Shown: positions 1-8,120, counted from the first letter of the stretch. The stretch: 64,000 bases of DNA from Rhizobium mongolense subsp. loessense (GCF_900099775.1 NZ_FMTM01000004.1:1-64000); one strand, 5' to 3'. The notes: a model not told the origin generated them from the letters alone. Program-made: numbers and translations.

Positions 1-63
1 CGGCGACCGACATTACGCGCTGGTGGGCATCCCGCAAGTCGCGCCGTGTTTCCTCGGACGTGA

Positions 64-489
64 CCGCCCGCGCTTTCAACAGTAATATGCTGGCGCGGCA
101 AATTCTACCTTTCTGAGAAAGACTTGAGGCAAGCCGCTTTTTCGCTCCATCAGGCGTTGGAACTGGCCTATTCGGGCCTCTTTCTGGTTTTTTCGAATTA
201 CAGTCCCGCCTCGCATAACCTGAACGAACTTCGTGGTCTTGCAGAACAAAAACTAGAGGGCCAATCTGAGCTCTGTCCGCATGATCGTCGTCGATACTCG
301 GCTTGGTTCAATACGCTCAACGAAGCTTACGTTAAAGCGCGGTACTCGCACCACTACAGCATTTCAGGAGAAGCGCTAACCTGGCTTCTGGCACGCATAA
401 GCGAGGTGATTAAACTATATCGACGCCGCTTGCAGAGCACATCTTTCCGAGCTTTCAAACGGCCGGTGAATCTGGACATCCTGCAATAG
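64..489 (+). pseudogene. HEPN-domain remnant
   Basis: The open frame after the stop at 61-63 reads as a HEPN domain. The segment AAFSLHQALELAY followed by LVFSNYSPASHNL matches the first two helices of HEPN domains found C-terminal to minimal nucleotidyltransferases. The first usable start is TTG at 124 (121 codons). The nucleotidyltransferase half expected upstream is absent, because a stop lies just before the domain, so this looks like a decayed C-terminal half rather than a complete HEPN/MNT toxin. The family assignment comes from pattern recognition only. No partner antitoxin is visible, though it could lie left of the window. Confidence 0.5.
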
Positions 490-590
490 CTGCGCGCGCG
501 CCGATGCAGGCCCGCAGAATGGCTTTTGACTCAATTTCGGCGCCGGGGGGAGGGAAGGCAGGTCGTTGTGAGGCCGTTTTGGATCGAATG

Positions 591-700
591 ACATGTCGGC
601 GTTCCGCAGATTTGTCGACACGTCATGCTGATATGTCGATGGCGACGACATGTCGCGAGAATATGTCGATGAAATTGGCTTTTATCGACATATATTCGAG
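591..700. repeat. Cluster of TGTCG/CGACA motifs
   Basis: Eight copies of TGTCG or its complement CGACA occur in about 100 bp: 594, 613, 616, 634, 646, 651, 664 and 686. ATATGTCGAT is repeated exactly at 631-640 and 661-670, 30 bp apart. Random sequence would give well under one copy. The layout resembles an operator or iteron array for a dimeric DNA-binding protein. No gene for a matching protein is adjacent. A 75-codon open frame (504-731) crosses the array but has no recognisable content. Confidence 0.5.
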
Positions 701-751
701 AGGCAAGGATCGCGATAGAGGGTTCAGCTGATAAACCCGCTACTGCTCAGT

Positions 752-1487
752 TTGACCCTGGATGCCAATTCGGCGGAGCAACTCGGTCTGGCCTACCAAT
801 ATGGTTCTGGGAGTGTCAAAAAAGATCTCGATACCGCCATTCGATGGTTCACGGCTGTGCCCTCCGGCCGTTCCTACCGCTTGCTGGGAGATCTCTACAA
901 AGACGATCTTAAGAACGCCGCTGTCGCCCTAAAATGGTACCGGCTTTCAGCCGACATGAATGAGCCGCGAGGACACGAGGCGCTGGGGAACGTGTATGAC
1001 GACGGGGTGGGCGTTCCTCAAGACTTTCCCCAAGCGATGAAGCATTACCTGGTTGCCGCCGATAAACTACCAGGCGCGATAACCAGAACCAGGCGTGACA
1101 ACCAGAATAGGTGACCTGCACTTCTATGGAAAAGGCGTTCCTCAAGACTATCACAACGCAAGGCAATGGTATGAACGGGGCGCCGACCGAGGCGACGGCG
1201 GAGCCATGTTCCGACTTGCTCGCATGTATCGCCCAGGAAAGGGTGTAGAAAAGAACCCGACCATCGCCCTGGAGTGGTTCAGAAAGGCTGCTGATATGCG
1301 GGTCCCTCAGCCGTTGAACCAGCTGAATCGTAAACGTTACGGCCCCGAAGTCCACTTCTCGATTGCGCGCTTCGGCATATGCTCGAGTTCAAGATGCGGG
1401 TCGCTCACAAGAAAAATGCGCCGGAAAACGCAGATGCAAGCTGAAGGTGCGACAAGAAAATTACGAGCTAAGCGCTCTAAATATTAG
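752..1487 (+). pseudogene. Sel1-repeat protein, frameshifted
   Basis: Two overlapping frames (752-1114 and 1095-1487) together encode Sel1-like repeats, helical-pair modules that normally scaffold protein interactions. Visible units include LGLAYQYGSGSVKKD, LGNVYDDGVGVPQD, IGDLHFYGKGVPQD and LARMYRPGKGVEKN. The frame breaks at about 1089-1107, where AACCAGAA occurs twice around an 11-bp spacer. Removing those 19 bp restores the continuous reading AITRIGDLHFYGKG. The start is a weak TTG and the last 60 or so codons lose repeat character, so the gene is probably truncated at both ends. Confidence 0.65.
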
Positions 1488-1492
1488 AACGC

Positions 1493-1654
1493 TTATTTCT
1501 TCAGCCGCCCCCCACTCGACAGCAGAGGAATTTCTCCTTTGATTGCAATCACATAACTGACGAGCCTGCCCACTTCAACCTCAATGCTGTCAATTTCGCC
1601 TGTTTTTTCAGCACAAGAATTGAAGCGTTTAAAATCTTGCAGAACGCCGGATAT
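1493..1654 (-). pseudogene. C-terminal gene fragment, unidentified
   Basis: On the minus strand an open frame of about 53 codons, without an ATG, runs from a stop at about 1655 to TAA at 1493-1495. Its composition is protein-like (for example EIDSIEVEVGRLVSYVIAIK near the middle, ending in GGRLKK). It could be the 3' end of a lost gene. I do not recognise the family. It fills most of the gap between the Sel1 remnant and the first riboswitch, and it may also be chance. Confidence 0.25.
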
Positions 1655-1671
1655 TCATGAGACAACAGACC

Positions 1672-1735
1672 TGCGAGTAGAAGCGGTCTGAGCCTCGGTT
1701 CTGGACATTGCTCGACGGGTAAATCTGTCGAGGAG
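1672..1735 (+). promoter_or_regulatory. NMT1-motif (xanthine) riboswitch 1
   Basis: A short hairpin with an internal loop. P1 pairs CGAG (1674-1677) with CTCG (1711-1714); P2 is the GAGCC/GGTTC hairpin at about 1690-1701. Loop strands TAGAAGCGGT and GGACATTGC match riboswitch 2 almost base for base. The class is known upstream of NMT1-type transporters and dioxygenases and binds xanthine and uric acid. A competing stem, CTCGACGG (1711-1718) with CTGTCGAG (1725-1732), uses the same P1 strand and covers part of the Shine-Dalgarno GAGGAG (1730-1735). Ligand-stabilised P1 would therefore free the ribosome site, predicting an ON switch. The ON direction is inference. Confidence 0.8.
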
Positions 1736-1743
1736 ATGTCCTA

Positions 1744-1947
1744 ATGCAGGGAAAAGCCAGTGATCTCGCCCCGAATTCCGCAGAGATCGACGCTGGAGCT
1801 GATCACCTTCGCGCGAATCGTTGCTTTGCGTGCCTGCGCAGCAAGCGCCCTGAAAAACGCGATTGCGCAATTGCCAGGCTCGTCGCGGATGGCTTCGATC
1901 CGGAGCGCGTCGCCAATCACTATCCGTCCCTAAAAACCGAACACTAA
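1744..1947 (+). CDS. Small protein of unknown function under riboswitch 1
   Basis: A 67-codon ORF starts with ATG at 1744, nine bases after the GAGGAG ribosome site that riboswitch 1 can mask, and stops 17 bases before the start of the binding-protein gene. It contains a CFACLRSKRPEKRDC segment with three cysteines that could bind a metal, but no known domain was recognised. Its position makes it the first cistron controlled by the riboswitch. It may be a real small protein or a leader ORF coupling translation to the ABC transporter. No signal peptide is visible. Confidence 0.45.
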   Translation: MQGKASDLAPNSAEIDAGADHLRANRCFACLRSKRPEKRDCAIARLVADGFDPERVANHYPSLKTEH

Positions 1948-1964
1948 TTGCGAAAGGTCGACCC

Positions 1965-2954
1965 ATGTCCCGCACCAAGCTTGCCTTCTATGCACTTGCC
2001 GCAACCCTTTCTGCCGGCGCCGCCTCCGCCGCCGACAAGGTGATCTTTCAGCTCGATTGGCTGCCGGGTGGCGACAAGGCGCCGATCTACGTCTGTATCC
2101 AGGAAGGTTTCTGTTCGGACGCCGGCCTTGAGGTGGAGATCGCCTCCGGTCGCGGCTCGACCGACGCCATCTCGCGCCTTGCCGCCGCGTCCTCCGACAT
2201 CGGTGTTTCCGATATCGGCGCCCTGATGGCCGCCCGTGCCAATGAAGGCGTGAAGGTCACCGCCGTCATGTCGTTGTTCAACAAGGGACCGCATGCCTTC
2301 TATGTCGCCAAGGGCGGCTCGATCGCAAGCGTCGCCGACGTCAAGGGCAAGACGATCGCAACGTCGCCGTTCACATCGTCGAATGTCTATCTGCCGCTGG
2401 TGCTCAAGGATGCCGGCATCGACATAGCGGATATAAAGCTCATCAAGGCCGAACCCGGCGCACTTGGCCCGATGCTGATGACCGGCAATGCCGATGGCAT
2501 CATCGCCTGGATGACCGACCTGACGCGCTACAGCAACCAGGGCAAGGAAGCCGGCAAAAAGATCGTTGCCCTGCCGTGGTCGGCAGCCGGCCTCGAGCTC
2601 TATTCCGCATCTCTCATCGCGAGCGACGATTTTCTGGCCAAGCGCCCGCAGGTCGCCGCCCGCTTCGTCGCGGCCTACAAGAAATCCGTCGAGTTCGCCA
2701 AGGAAAATCCGGAGAAGGCTGCCGCGGCTGTCACCGCCATCGTGCCGGAACTCGGCTCGGAAGATGTCCAGGGTTCGCTCAAGGACACGCTGCCGTTGAT
2801 CTTCAACGAGGTGACGGAGAAGGACGGCCTCGGTGCCTTCGAAACCGCCCGTCTCGCCGAAACCTGGCGCCGTGTCTCCGAAGCGCAGGACATCGATCCG
2901 GCCAAGCTCGATCCGGAAACCATGGTTAACCGCACCTTCGCCGTAACGGAGTAA
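1965..2954 (+). CDS. NMT1/THI5-like ABC transporter substrate-binding protein
   Basis: 329 residues, the usual length for this family. The ATG at 1965 gives a Sec signal peptide (MSRTKLAFYALAATLSAGAASA, cleavage near ASA-AD). The mature part opens with FQLDWLPGGDKAPIYVC, the typical NMT1-like strand and ligand-loop region; ASSDIGVSDIG and the domain-crossing YLPLVL region follow. It should capture the solute in the periplasm and deliver it to the ATPase and permease encoded next. NMT1-like proteins bind pyrimidine, purine or sulfonate-like small molecules. The xanthine-class riboswitch upstream makes a purine such as xanthine or urate the likeliest ligand (inference). Confidence 0.88.
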   Translation: MSRTKLAFYALAATLSAGAASAADKVIFQLDWLPGGDKAPIYVCIQEGFCSDAGLEVEIASGRGSTDAISRLAAASSDIGVSDIGALMAARANEGVKVTAVMSLFNKGPHAFYVAKGGSIASVADVKGKTIATSPFTSSNVYLPLVLKDAGIDIADIKLIKAEPGALGPMLMTGNADGIIAWMTDLTRYSNQGKEAGKKIVALPWSAAGLELYSASLIASDDFLAKRPQVAARFVAAYKKSVEFAKENPEKAAAAVTAIVPELGSEDVQGSLKDTLPLIFNEVTEKDGLGAFETARLAETWRRVSEAQDIDPAKLDPETMVNRTFAVTE

Positions 2955-2959
2955 CCGCC

Positions 2960-3733
2960 ATGGCGATGCCTGCTATCCGCTTCCACAGGCTGGGACAGGT
3001 TTTCGAGACCCGGTCCGGGCGCACGGAAGCCCTGCGCGACGTCAGTTTCGATGTGGCCCGGCATGAGTTCGTATCGATCCTCGGCCCTTCGGGCTGCGGG
3101 AAATCGACCCTGCTGCGCATGATCGCCGGCCTGCTGAAGCCGACGTCCGGCTCGGTAGAGGTCTTCGGTCTGCCGGTGACGGCCCCGCGTGACGACATCG
3201 GGATCGTCTTCCAGAAGCCGACGCTGCTTCCCTGGGCGACTGTCGAAGACAATGTCGTGTTCCCCGCCCGCCACAAGACCGGCCGGGTGACGGCAGAGGA
3301 GCGCGAACGGGCGGGTGAACTGCTCAGCATGGTCGGGCTTGCCGGCTTTGAGAAACGCCTGCCGGACGAACTGTCCGGCGGCATGCAGCAGCGTGTCGGC
3401 ATCGCCCGCGCACTGCTCATGGACCCGGATATCCTGCTGATGGACGAACCCTTCTCGGCGCTGGATGCCCTGACGCGCGAGGTGATGGGCTTCGATCTGC
3501 TGCGCATCTTCTCCGAACGTTTGAAGACCGTGGTCTTCATCACCCACTCTGTCAGCGAGGCGGCGCTTTTGTCCGACCGCGTGCTGGTGATGACTGGAAG
3601 GCCGGGCTCGATCCTGACCGAAGTCACCGTTCCCGTCAGCCGGCCGCGCGGCCCCGAAACTGCAAAGGACAAGGCGATCCATGACCTCTCCGATTACCTC
3701 CGCGATCTCCTCCTCACCCGTCAAGCGGCATGA
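2960..3733 (+). CDS. ABC transporter ATP-binding protein (NitT/TauT type)
   Basis: 257 residues, five bases after the binding-protein gene. Walker A is GPSGCGKST, the Q-loop region reads IVFQKPTLLPWATVEDNV (typical of nitrate/taurine/NMT1 importers), the signature is LSGGMQQR, Walker B is ILLMDEPFSALD and the switch histidine lies in FITHSVSEA. It powers import through the permease encoded next. A second in-frame ATG at 2966 is an alternative start. The end overlaps the earliest possible start of the permease gene, supporting one operon. Confidence 0.92.
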   Translation: MAMPAIRFHRLGQVFETRSGRTEALRDVSFDVARHEFVSILGPSGCGKSTLLRMIAGLLKPTSGSVEVFGLPVTAPRDDIGIVFQKPTLLPWATVEDNVVFPARHKTGRVTAEERERAGELLSMVGLAGFEKRLPDELSGGMQQRVGIARALLMDPDILLMDEPFSALDALTREVMGFDLLRIFSERLKTVVFITHSVSEAALLSDRVLVMTGRPGSILTEVTVPVSRPRGPETAKDKAIHDLSDYLRDLLLTRQAA

Positions 3734-3737
3734 CGCC

Positions 3738-4532
3738 ATGCAGACCCGTACACCGGTCGGCCTCCTCAAGCAGTTTCTGGCGTTGCCGGGCATCACGACC
3801 GCCGCGGGCCTGGTCGGCACGGTGCTGCTATGGGAAGCGGCGGCGCGGCTCCTGTCGATCCCGACCTATCTGCTGCCGCCGCCAAGCGCCATCCTCGGCT
3901 CGTTCTCCTCGATCGGCTTCGAGCGCTGGGTGGGCCACATCGCCGCGACGTTGCGGGTGGCGCTGATCGGTTATGCGATGTCCATCGTTATCGCCATTCC
4001 GCTCGCCGTCGTCATGACGCGCTCGCCGTTCCTATCGCGAACGCTCTATCCGCTGCTCGTCGTCGTGCAGTCGACGCCGGTGGTGGCAATTGCGCCGATC
4101 ATCATCGTCGTGTTGGGAGCCGGTGATGCGCCGCGCATCGTCATCACCTGTCTCATCACCTTCTTTCCGCTCGTCGTCTCCACGGCCACGGGTCTTGCTG
4201 CGACGCCGCCGGCGCTGATCGAGCTATCGCGAAGCCTGCGCGCCTCGGGCTTCCGCGAGATCACCCAGATCCGCCTGCCGTTCGCGGTGCCCTACATCTT
4301 CTCGGCGTTGAAAATCTCGATTACCCTTGCTGTCATCGGCGCCGTGGTTGCTGAGTTTTGCGCATCCGAAGCCGGCGTCGGTTATTTCATCCAGCTATCG
4401 ACCTCACTGTTCAAGCTGCCACAGGCCTGGGCCGGCCTGCTGGTGCTCGCCGCGATGTCGCTCTTGCTGTTTCAGGCCGTGGTCGTGACGCAGAAGCTCC
4501 TCTTTCCCTGGAGCCTGCCGAAGAACGGCTGA
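3738..4532 (+). CDS. ABC transporter permease (NitT/TauT type)
   Basis: A multi-spanning inner-membrane permease with the BPD_transp_1 fold. Hydrophobic segments include AALRVALIGYAMSIVIAIPLA-like and PVVAIAPIIIVVLGA stretches. The ATPase-docking EAA loop is visible as ELSRSLRASGFREITQIRLP. The frame is open from ATG 3681, inside the ATPase gene; ATG 3738, five bases after the ATPase stop, gives 264 residues and fits the family better. It completes the importer with the two preceding genes. The stop is followed at once by riboswitch 2. Confidence 0.9.
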   Translation: MQTRTPVGLLKQFLALPGITTAAGLVGTVLLWEAAARLLSIPTYLLPPPSAILGSFSSIGFERWVGHIAATLRVALIGYAMSIVIAIPLAVVMTRSPFLSRTLYPLLVVVQSTPVVAIAPIIIVVLGAGDAPRIVITCLITFFPLVVSTATGLAATPPALIELSRSLRASGFREITQIRLPFAVPYIFSALKISITLAVIGAVVAEFCASEAGVGYFIQLSTSLFKLPQAWAGLLVLAAMSLLLFQAVVVTQKLLFPWSLPKNG

Positions 4533-4540
4533 ACCCATCC

Positions 4541-4612
4541 GGAGTAGAAGCAGTCGGGCTCTGCCCGGACATTGCTCCTCAATCGCCGGTTCGCCGGCAT
4601 TCACTCAAGGAG
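4541..4612 (+). promoter_or_regulatory. NMT1-motif (xanthine) riboswitch 2
   Basis: A second copy inside the operon. P1 pairs GGAG (4541-4544) with CTCC (4575-4578). P2 is the perfect CGGGC/GCCCG hairpin (4555-4559 with 4563-4567). The loop strands TAGAAGCAGT and GACATTGC match riboswitch 1. A GCCGG-TTCG-CCGGC hairpin (4585-4598) follows. CTCCT (4575-4579) is complementary to AGGAG (4608-4612), the Shine-Dalgarno of the oxygenase gene, so the P1 strand doubles as anti-Shine-Dalgarno. Both copies share this logic: forming P1 should expose the ribosome site. No separate promoter is obvious. Confidence 0.82.
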
Positions 4613-4618
4613 AATGGT

Positions 4619-5614
4619 ATGAATATCCAGACAGACACCCTCGCGGAACTCGCCAAGGAAGCGACCATCGGCGGTATGGGGACCACGGTGGACCGGGAAA
4701 TTCCCGTCATCGACCTTTCTGACTTCGACAACCGCAAGCACGAGATCGCCGATGCACTCTGGCAGGCCTCGGTCGATATCGGTTTCTTCCAGGTCTACAA
4801 TCACGGCATCGCACAGGACGATATCGACGCGGCCTTCGACACGGCCTGGACATTCTTCGAACTGCCGGCGGAGGTTAAGGCGAAAACCCCGATGCCGAAG
4901 GGCATCAATGCCGGCTGGGAATTCAAGGCGCAGGTCCGCCCCTCCACCGGTATGCCGGATAACAAGGAGAGCTTCCAGCTCACCCGGCCGGACATGATCC
5001 GCCTCAACTTGTGGCCGAGCGAAGACGATCTTCCGGGCTTCCGGGAAAAGATGCTCCGCTTCGAGCGACAGAACTGGGAACTCGGCATGCGCATCCTTTC
5101 CTGCTTCGCGCTGAAGATGGGCTTTGCCGAGGATTTCTTCACCAAGGCGCATGACCCGTCTTCGGACCAGTATCAATCGACGCTGCGCCTCATCCACTAC
5201 ATGTCGATGGAAGGCGCCAAGCCGGAAGACTTCACGTCTTGGCGTGCCGGCGCGCATTCGGACTTCGATTGCTTGACCATCCTTCACCAGAAGGAGGGCG
5301 AGGGCGGGCTCCAGGTGTGCCCGGGCAAGGATGCAGCTCTGAAGGAATGGACGGATGTTCCGCCGCGCAAGGGCTACATCACCTGCAACATCGGCGACAT
5401 GCTGATGCGCTGGTCGGACGACCAGCTGCAGTCGACGCTGCACCGGGTGCGCATGCCGCGCGAGAATGAGTACATGGGCCGCCGACTGTCCCTGCCCTTC
5501 TTTTGCCAGGCAAACCGCGATGCCGTCATGCAGGGTCCGCTCGGCAAATACGAGGCGATCACCGCCGGCGAATACCTGACCCGGCGCATCAACGCCAATT
5601 TCGCCAAGAAGTGA
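4619..5614 (+). CDS. Isopenicillin N synthase-family Fe(II)/2-oxoglutarate dioxygenase
   Basis: 331 residues starting at ATG 4619, six bases after AAGGAG. The N-terminal DIOX_N part reads IPVIDLSDFDNRK and GFFQVYNHGI. The C-terminal double-stranded beta-helix carries the iron ligands HSDFD (H-x-D) and the distal histidine in STLHRVRMP, with 2-oxoglutarate-binding RRLSLPFF. It should be a soluble non-haem iron oxygenase. Members of this family are among the genes known to sit behind NMT1-motif riboswitches, so oxidation of a purine such as xanthine or urate is the best guess. The exact substrate cannot be read from sequence. Confidence 0.88.
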   Translation: MNIQTDTLAELAKEATIGGMGTTVDREIPVIDLSDFDNRKHEIADALWQASVDIGFFQVYNHGIAQDDIDAAFDTAWTFFELPAEVKAKTPMPKGINAGWEFKAQVRPSTGMPDNKESFQLTRPDMIRLNLWPSEDDLPGFREKMLRFERQNWELGMRILSCFALKMGFAEDFFTKAHDPSSDQYQSTLRLIHYMSMEGAKPEDFTSWRAGAHSDFDCLTILHQKEGEGGLQVCPGKDAALKEWTDVPPRKGYITCNIGDMLMRWSDDQLQSTLHRVRMPRENEYMGRRLSLPFFCQANRDAVMQGPLGKYEAITAGEYLTRRINANFAKK

Positions 5615-5622
5615 CGTTGAAG

Positions 5623-6588
5623 ATGGTCCGTTGCGGTGACATCGTGGAACAGTCAATCCGACTCCCGTCAGGCAACGGACCCATCATGCTTCATGGACGC
5701 GCGCTGCGTTATATCGACGAGGTGGCCCGACAGGGCTCCATCCGCAAGGCGGCAAAGACATTGCATGTCGCCGCCTCTGCGGTGAACCGCTATATCCTGG
5801 AGCTTGAGGAAGAGCTGCAGGCACCCATTTTCGAGCGCCTGCCGCGCGGCCTGAAACTCACGAGTTCCGGCGAGATCCTCATCCAGCACATCCGCGAGAC
5901 ACTGCGGGCGCATCAGCGGATGCGGGCGCAGATCCAGTCCCTCAAGGGGCTCAATCGCGGCGAGGTGGTGCTGGCGACCATGGCAACGCTCGCTGCGGGC
6001 CGGATTGCCGAGATCGTTGCCGCCTACCGAGAAAAACATCCGCAGGTCAGCCTGCGGATCATGGTCGGCGACCGGACGACTGTTGCGGAGATGGTTGCGC
6101 TCGGCCAGGCCGATCTCGCCATTGCCTACAACCTGCCGGACGATACCCGGCTGCAACGCGCCGCCGAATTCCGCCATGCGCTGGGAGCCGTCGTCGCGCC
6201 CGCCCATCCCCTCGCAAACCGCAAGACCGTGCGCATGTCCGATTGCCTGCTCTATCCGCTGGTTCTGGCGGATCGATCGCTGTCGCTGCGCGAGGTCGTC
6301 GAGGCGACTGTCCCGGCGCGTGCCTCCCTTGTTCCCGTCGTCGAGACCAATTCGATGGAACTAATGAAGCGCCTTGCCAGGACAGCGCCTCACATCACCT
6401 TCCTCAACCGGCTCGATGTCGACCGCGAAATGGCGACCGGCGACCTGATCTTCATTCCGCTGACGGGAACCGGCTCGCTGCAACGGCTCAATATCCTCCA
6501 CCGCGCCCGCGGCTCGCTTTCGCCCGCCGGCAGCCATTTCATGCAATTCGCGCAGGAGCGTCTGCTCGCCTCGTTCGACGAGAGCTGA
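5623..6588 (+). CDS. LysR-family transcriptional regulator of the purine-linked operon
   Basis: A winged-helix DNA-binding domain at the N terminus (ALRYIDEVARQGSIRKAAKTL, then VAASAVNRYI) is followed by a LysR effector domain. ATG 5623 lies eight bases after the dioxygenase stop; ATG 5686 (MLHGRALRY) matches the family start better and gives 300 residues. It is co-directional with both neighbours, so it is probably co-transcribed and may add transcriptional control to the riboswitches. The inducer is unknown; a purine intermediate is plausible. Confidence 0.88.
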   Translation: MVRCGDIVEQSIRLPSGNGPIMLHGRALRYIDEVARQGSIRKAAKTLHVAASAVNRYILELEEELQAPIFERLPRGLKLTSSGEILIQHIRETLRAHQRMRAQIQSLKGLNRGEVVLATMATLAAGRIAEIVAAYREKHPQVSLRIMVGDRTTVAEMVALGQADLAIAYNLPDDTRLQRAAEFRHALGAVVAPAHPLANRKTVRMSDCLLYPLVLADRSLSLREVVEATVPARASLVPVVETNSMELMKRLARTAPHITFLNRLDVDREMATGDLIFIPLTGTGSLQRLNILHRARGSLSPAGSHFMQFAQERLLASFDES

Positions 6589-6620
6589 CCGCTCGGCAAC
6601 CCATCCAATAGAGACCCACC

Positions 6621-7973
6621 ATGAACGATCTTTCCCTGTTTCCCAGCCTTGCCGCCCGTCTGGCGAGACCCGAACGCATTCGTCTTGTGAAGGCGCGCGT
6701 CCCGGTCGCGCTGCTTGCAGATGACGTGCCTGGTGGTGCGGAGGTGGACCGGGACGGTTCCGCCCTCGTCGATATTCTGGTCGAGAACGGCAGGATCGCT
6801 GCGATAACGCCGGCCCTTGCCGATGGTGGCGAAGATGCAGTCGCGCTCGACGGCCGCCATGTCTGGCCGCTTCTGATCGACGCGCACGCCCATCTCGACA
6901 AGGGCCACACCATGGGACGTGCGCCCGATTCCGGCGGCACGCATCCCGGCGCGCGCGCCGCGACGACGGCGGACCGGCTTGCCCACTGGAATGCCGACGA
7001 CCTCCTGCGACGGATGGAATTCGGTCTTGCAACGGCCGACGCCCATGGCGTGGCCGCTATCCGCACCCATCTCGACAGTCACGAGGGGCAGGCGGAAATC
7101 ACCTGGAGCGCTTTTGCCGAAACGCGCGAACGTTGGAAAGGCTGCATCACCTTGCAGGCTGCCGGCCTCGTGCCGCTCGATGCCTATCGCGACGACTATG
7201 GCGCCCGCCTTGCCGATATCGTTGCCGTCCACGGCGGCTTGCTCGGCGGCGTCACCCGCGCCTCCGGGGGCACCCACGGGTCAGGCCTCGACGATATCGA
7301 CCTGCTGCTCGACCGGTTGTTTGCGCTGGCGAAGGAACGGGAACTGGATGTTGATCTACATGTCGACGAGGCGGCACAGGCCGATGCCCTGCCGCATGTG
7401 GCGCGTGCCGCCATCCGCCACGGTTACGAGGGGCGCGTGACGTGCGGCCACTGCTGTTCGCTTGCGCTTCTGGGCGAGCAAGAATTGCGCGACACGATCG
7501 CGCTGATCGCCGATGCCGGCCTCTCGATCATCACGCTGCCAACCGTCAACATGTATCTCCAGGATCGCGAAGACGGCCGCACGCCGCGCTGGCGCGGGGT
7601 CACGCCCGTGCAGGAATTGCAGGCGGCTGGCATTCCGGTCGCCGCGGCTGGCGACAATTGCCGCGATCCGTTCTTTGCCTATGGCGATCACGACATGCTG
7701 GACACCTGGCGGCAAGCGGTGCGCATCCTGCATCTCGACCACCCTTACGCGGATGCGCCCGCTCTTGCCGGCCCGGCACCCGCTGGCATCATGGGCATCG
7801 ACGCCGGTACGCTCGGCGTCGATCGTCCGGCAGACCTGATGATCCTGGAAGCCTGGAGCCTCGACCAGGTTATCGCCCGTCCGCACTCCGACCGCGTCCT
7901 CCTCCGCAAGGGGATCTTCGCCAACAGGACATTGCCCTCCTACAGCATGCTCGCAGATTTCCAGACCGCTTGA
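6621..7973 (+). CDS. Cytosine deaminase-like amidohydrolase
   Basis: 450 residues of the metal-dependent amidohydrolase superfamily. Metal-site motifs appear in order: HAHLDKGHT (first H-x-H), HLDSHEGQ, HVDEAAQADA, GHCCSL (later histidine) and GDNCRDPFFAYGDHDML (catalytic aspartate region). This pattern resembles the CodA/cytosine deaminase branch, which deaminates cytosine, isoguanine or related heterocycles. It sits 32 bases after the LysR gene and closes the operon, fitting a role in breaking down an imported purine-like compound. Substrate is inferred from context. Confidence 0.82.
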   Translation: MNDLSLFPSLAARLARPERIRLVKARVPVALLADDVPGGAEVDRDGSALVDILVENGRIAAITPALADGGEDAVALDGRHVWPLLIDAHAHLDKGHTMGRAPDSGGTHPGARAATTADRLAHWNADDLLRRMEFGLATADAHGVAAIRTHLDSHEGQAEITWSAFAETRERWKGCITLQAAGLVPLDAYRDDYGARLADIVAVHGGLLGGVTRASGGTHGSGLDDIDLLLDRLFALAKERELDVDLHVDEAAQADALPHVARAAIRHGYEGRVTCGHCCSLALLGEQELRDTIALIADAGLSIITLPTVNMYLQDREDGRTPRWRGVTPVQELQAAGIPVAAAGDNCRDPFFAYGDHDMLDTWRQAVRILHLDHPYADAPALAGPAPAGIMGIDAGTLGVDRPADLMILEAWSLDQVIARPHSDRVLLRKGIFANRTLPSYSMLADFQTA

Positions 7974-7998
7974 GCCGCTCTCTAGGAAACAAAAAAAG

Positions 7999-8023
7999 GG
8001 GATCGGCGAAGCCCGCCGGTCCC
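7999..8023. terminator. Hairpin after the purine-linked operon
   Basis: GGGATCGGCG (7999-8008) pairs with CGCCGGTCCC (8014-8023), a 10-bp stem with one G-T pair and a 5-base loop. It lies 26 bases after the amidohydrolase stop. The A-run at 7991-7997 means the T-run follows the stem only on the minus strand. On the plus strand the tail is GTTGTCTGTT, so termination there is plausible but weaker. Confidence 0.5.
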
Positions 8024-8120
8024 GTTGTCTGTTCGGTCCCGATGTACGCTATTTGACCGCCGATTCCAGACCTTCCGGTGCTGGCCGCTTTCCGTGCCTG
8101 GAGATCGCTGAACATTGGAA

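Noticed and set aside
2675..3820. 381-codon minus-strand ORF over the NMT1-type ABC genes
   Set aside because: The opposite strand has Walker motifs, the ABC signature and a permease EAA loop; this frame has none.
4601..5656. 351-codon minus-strand ORF over the dioxygenase gene
   Set aside because: The plus-strand frame carries HxD...H iron ligands and a riboswitch-controlled ribosome site; the minus frame is a shadow.
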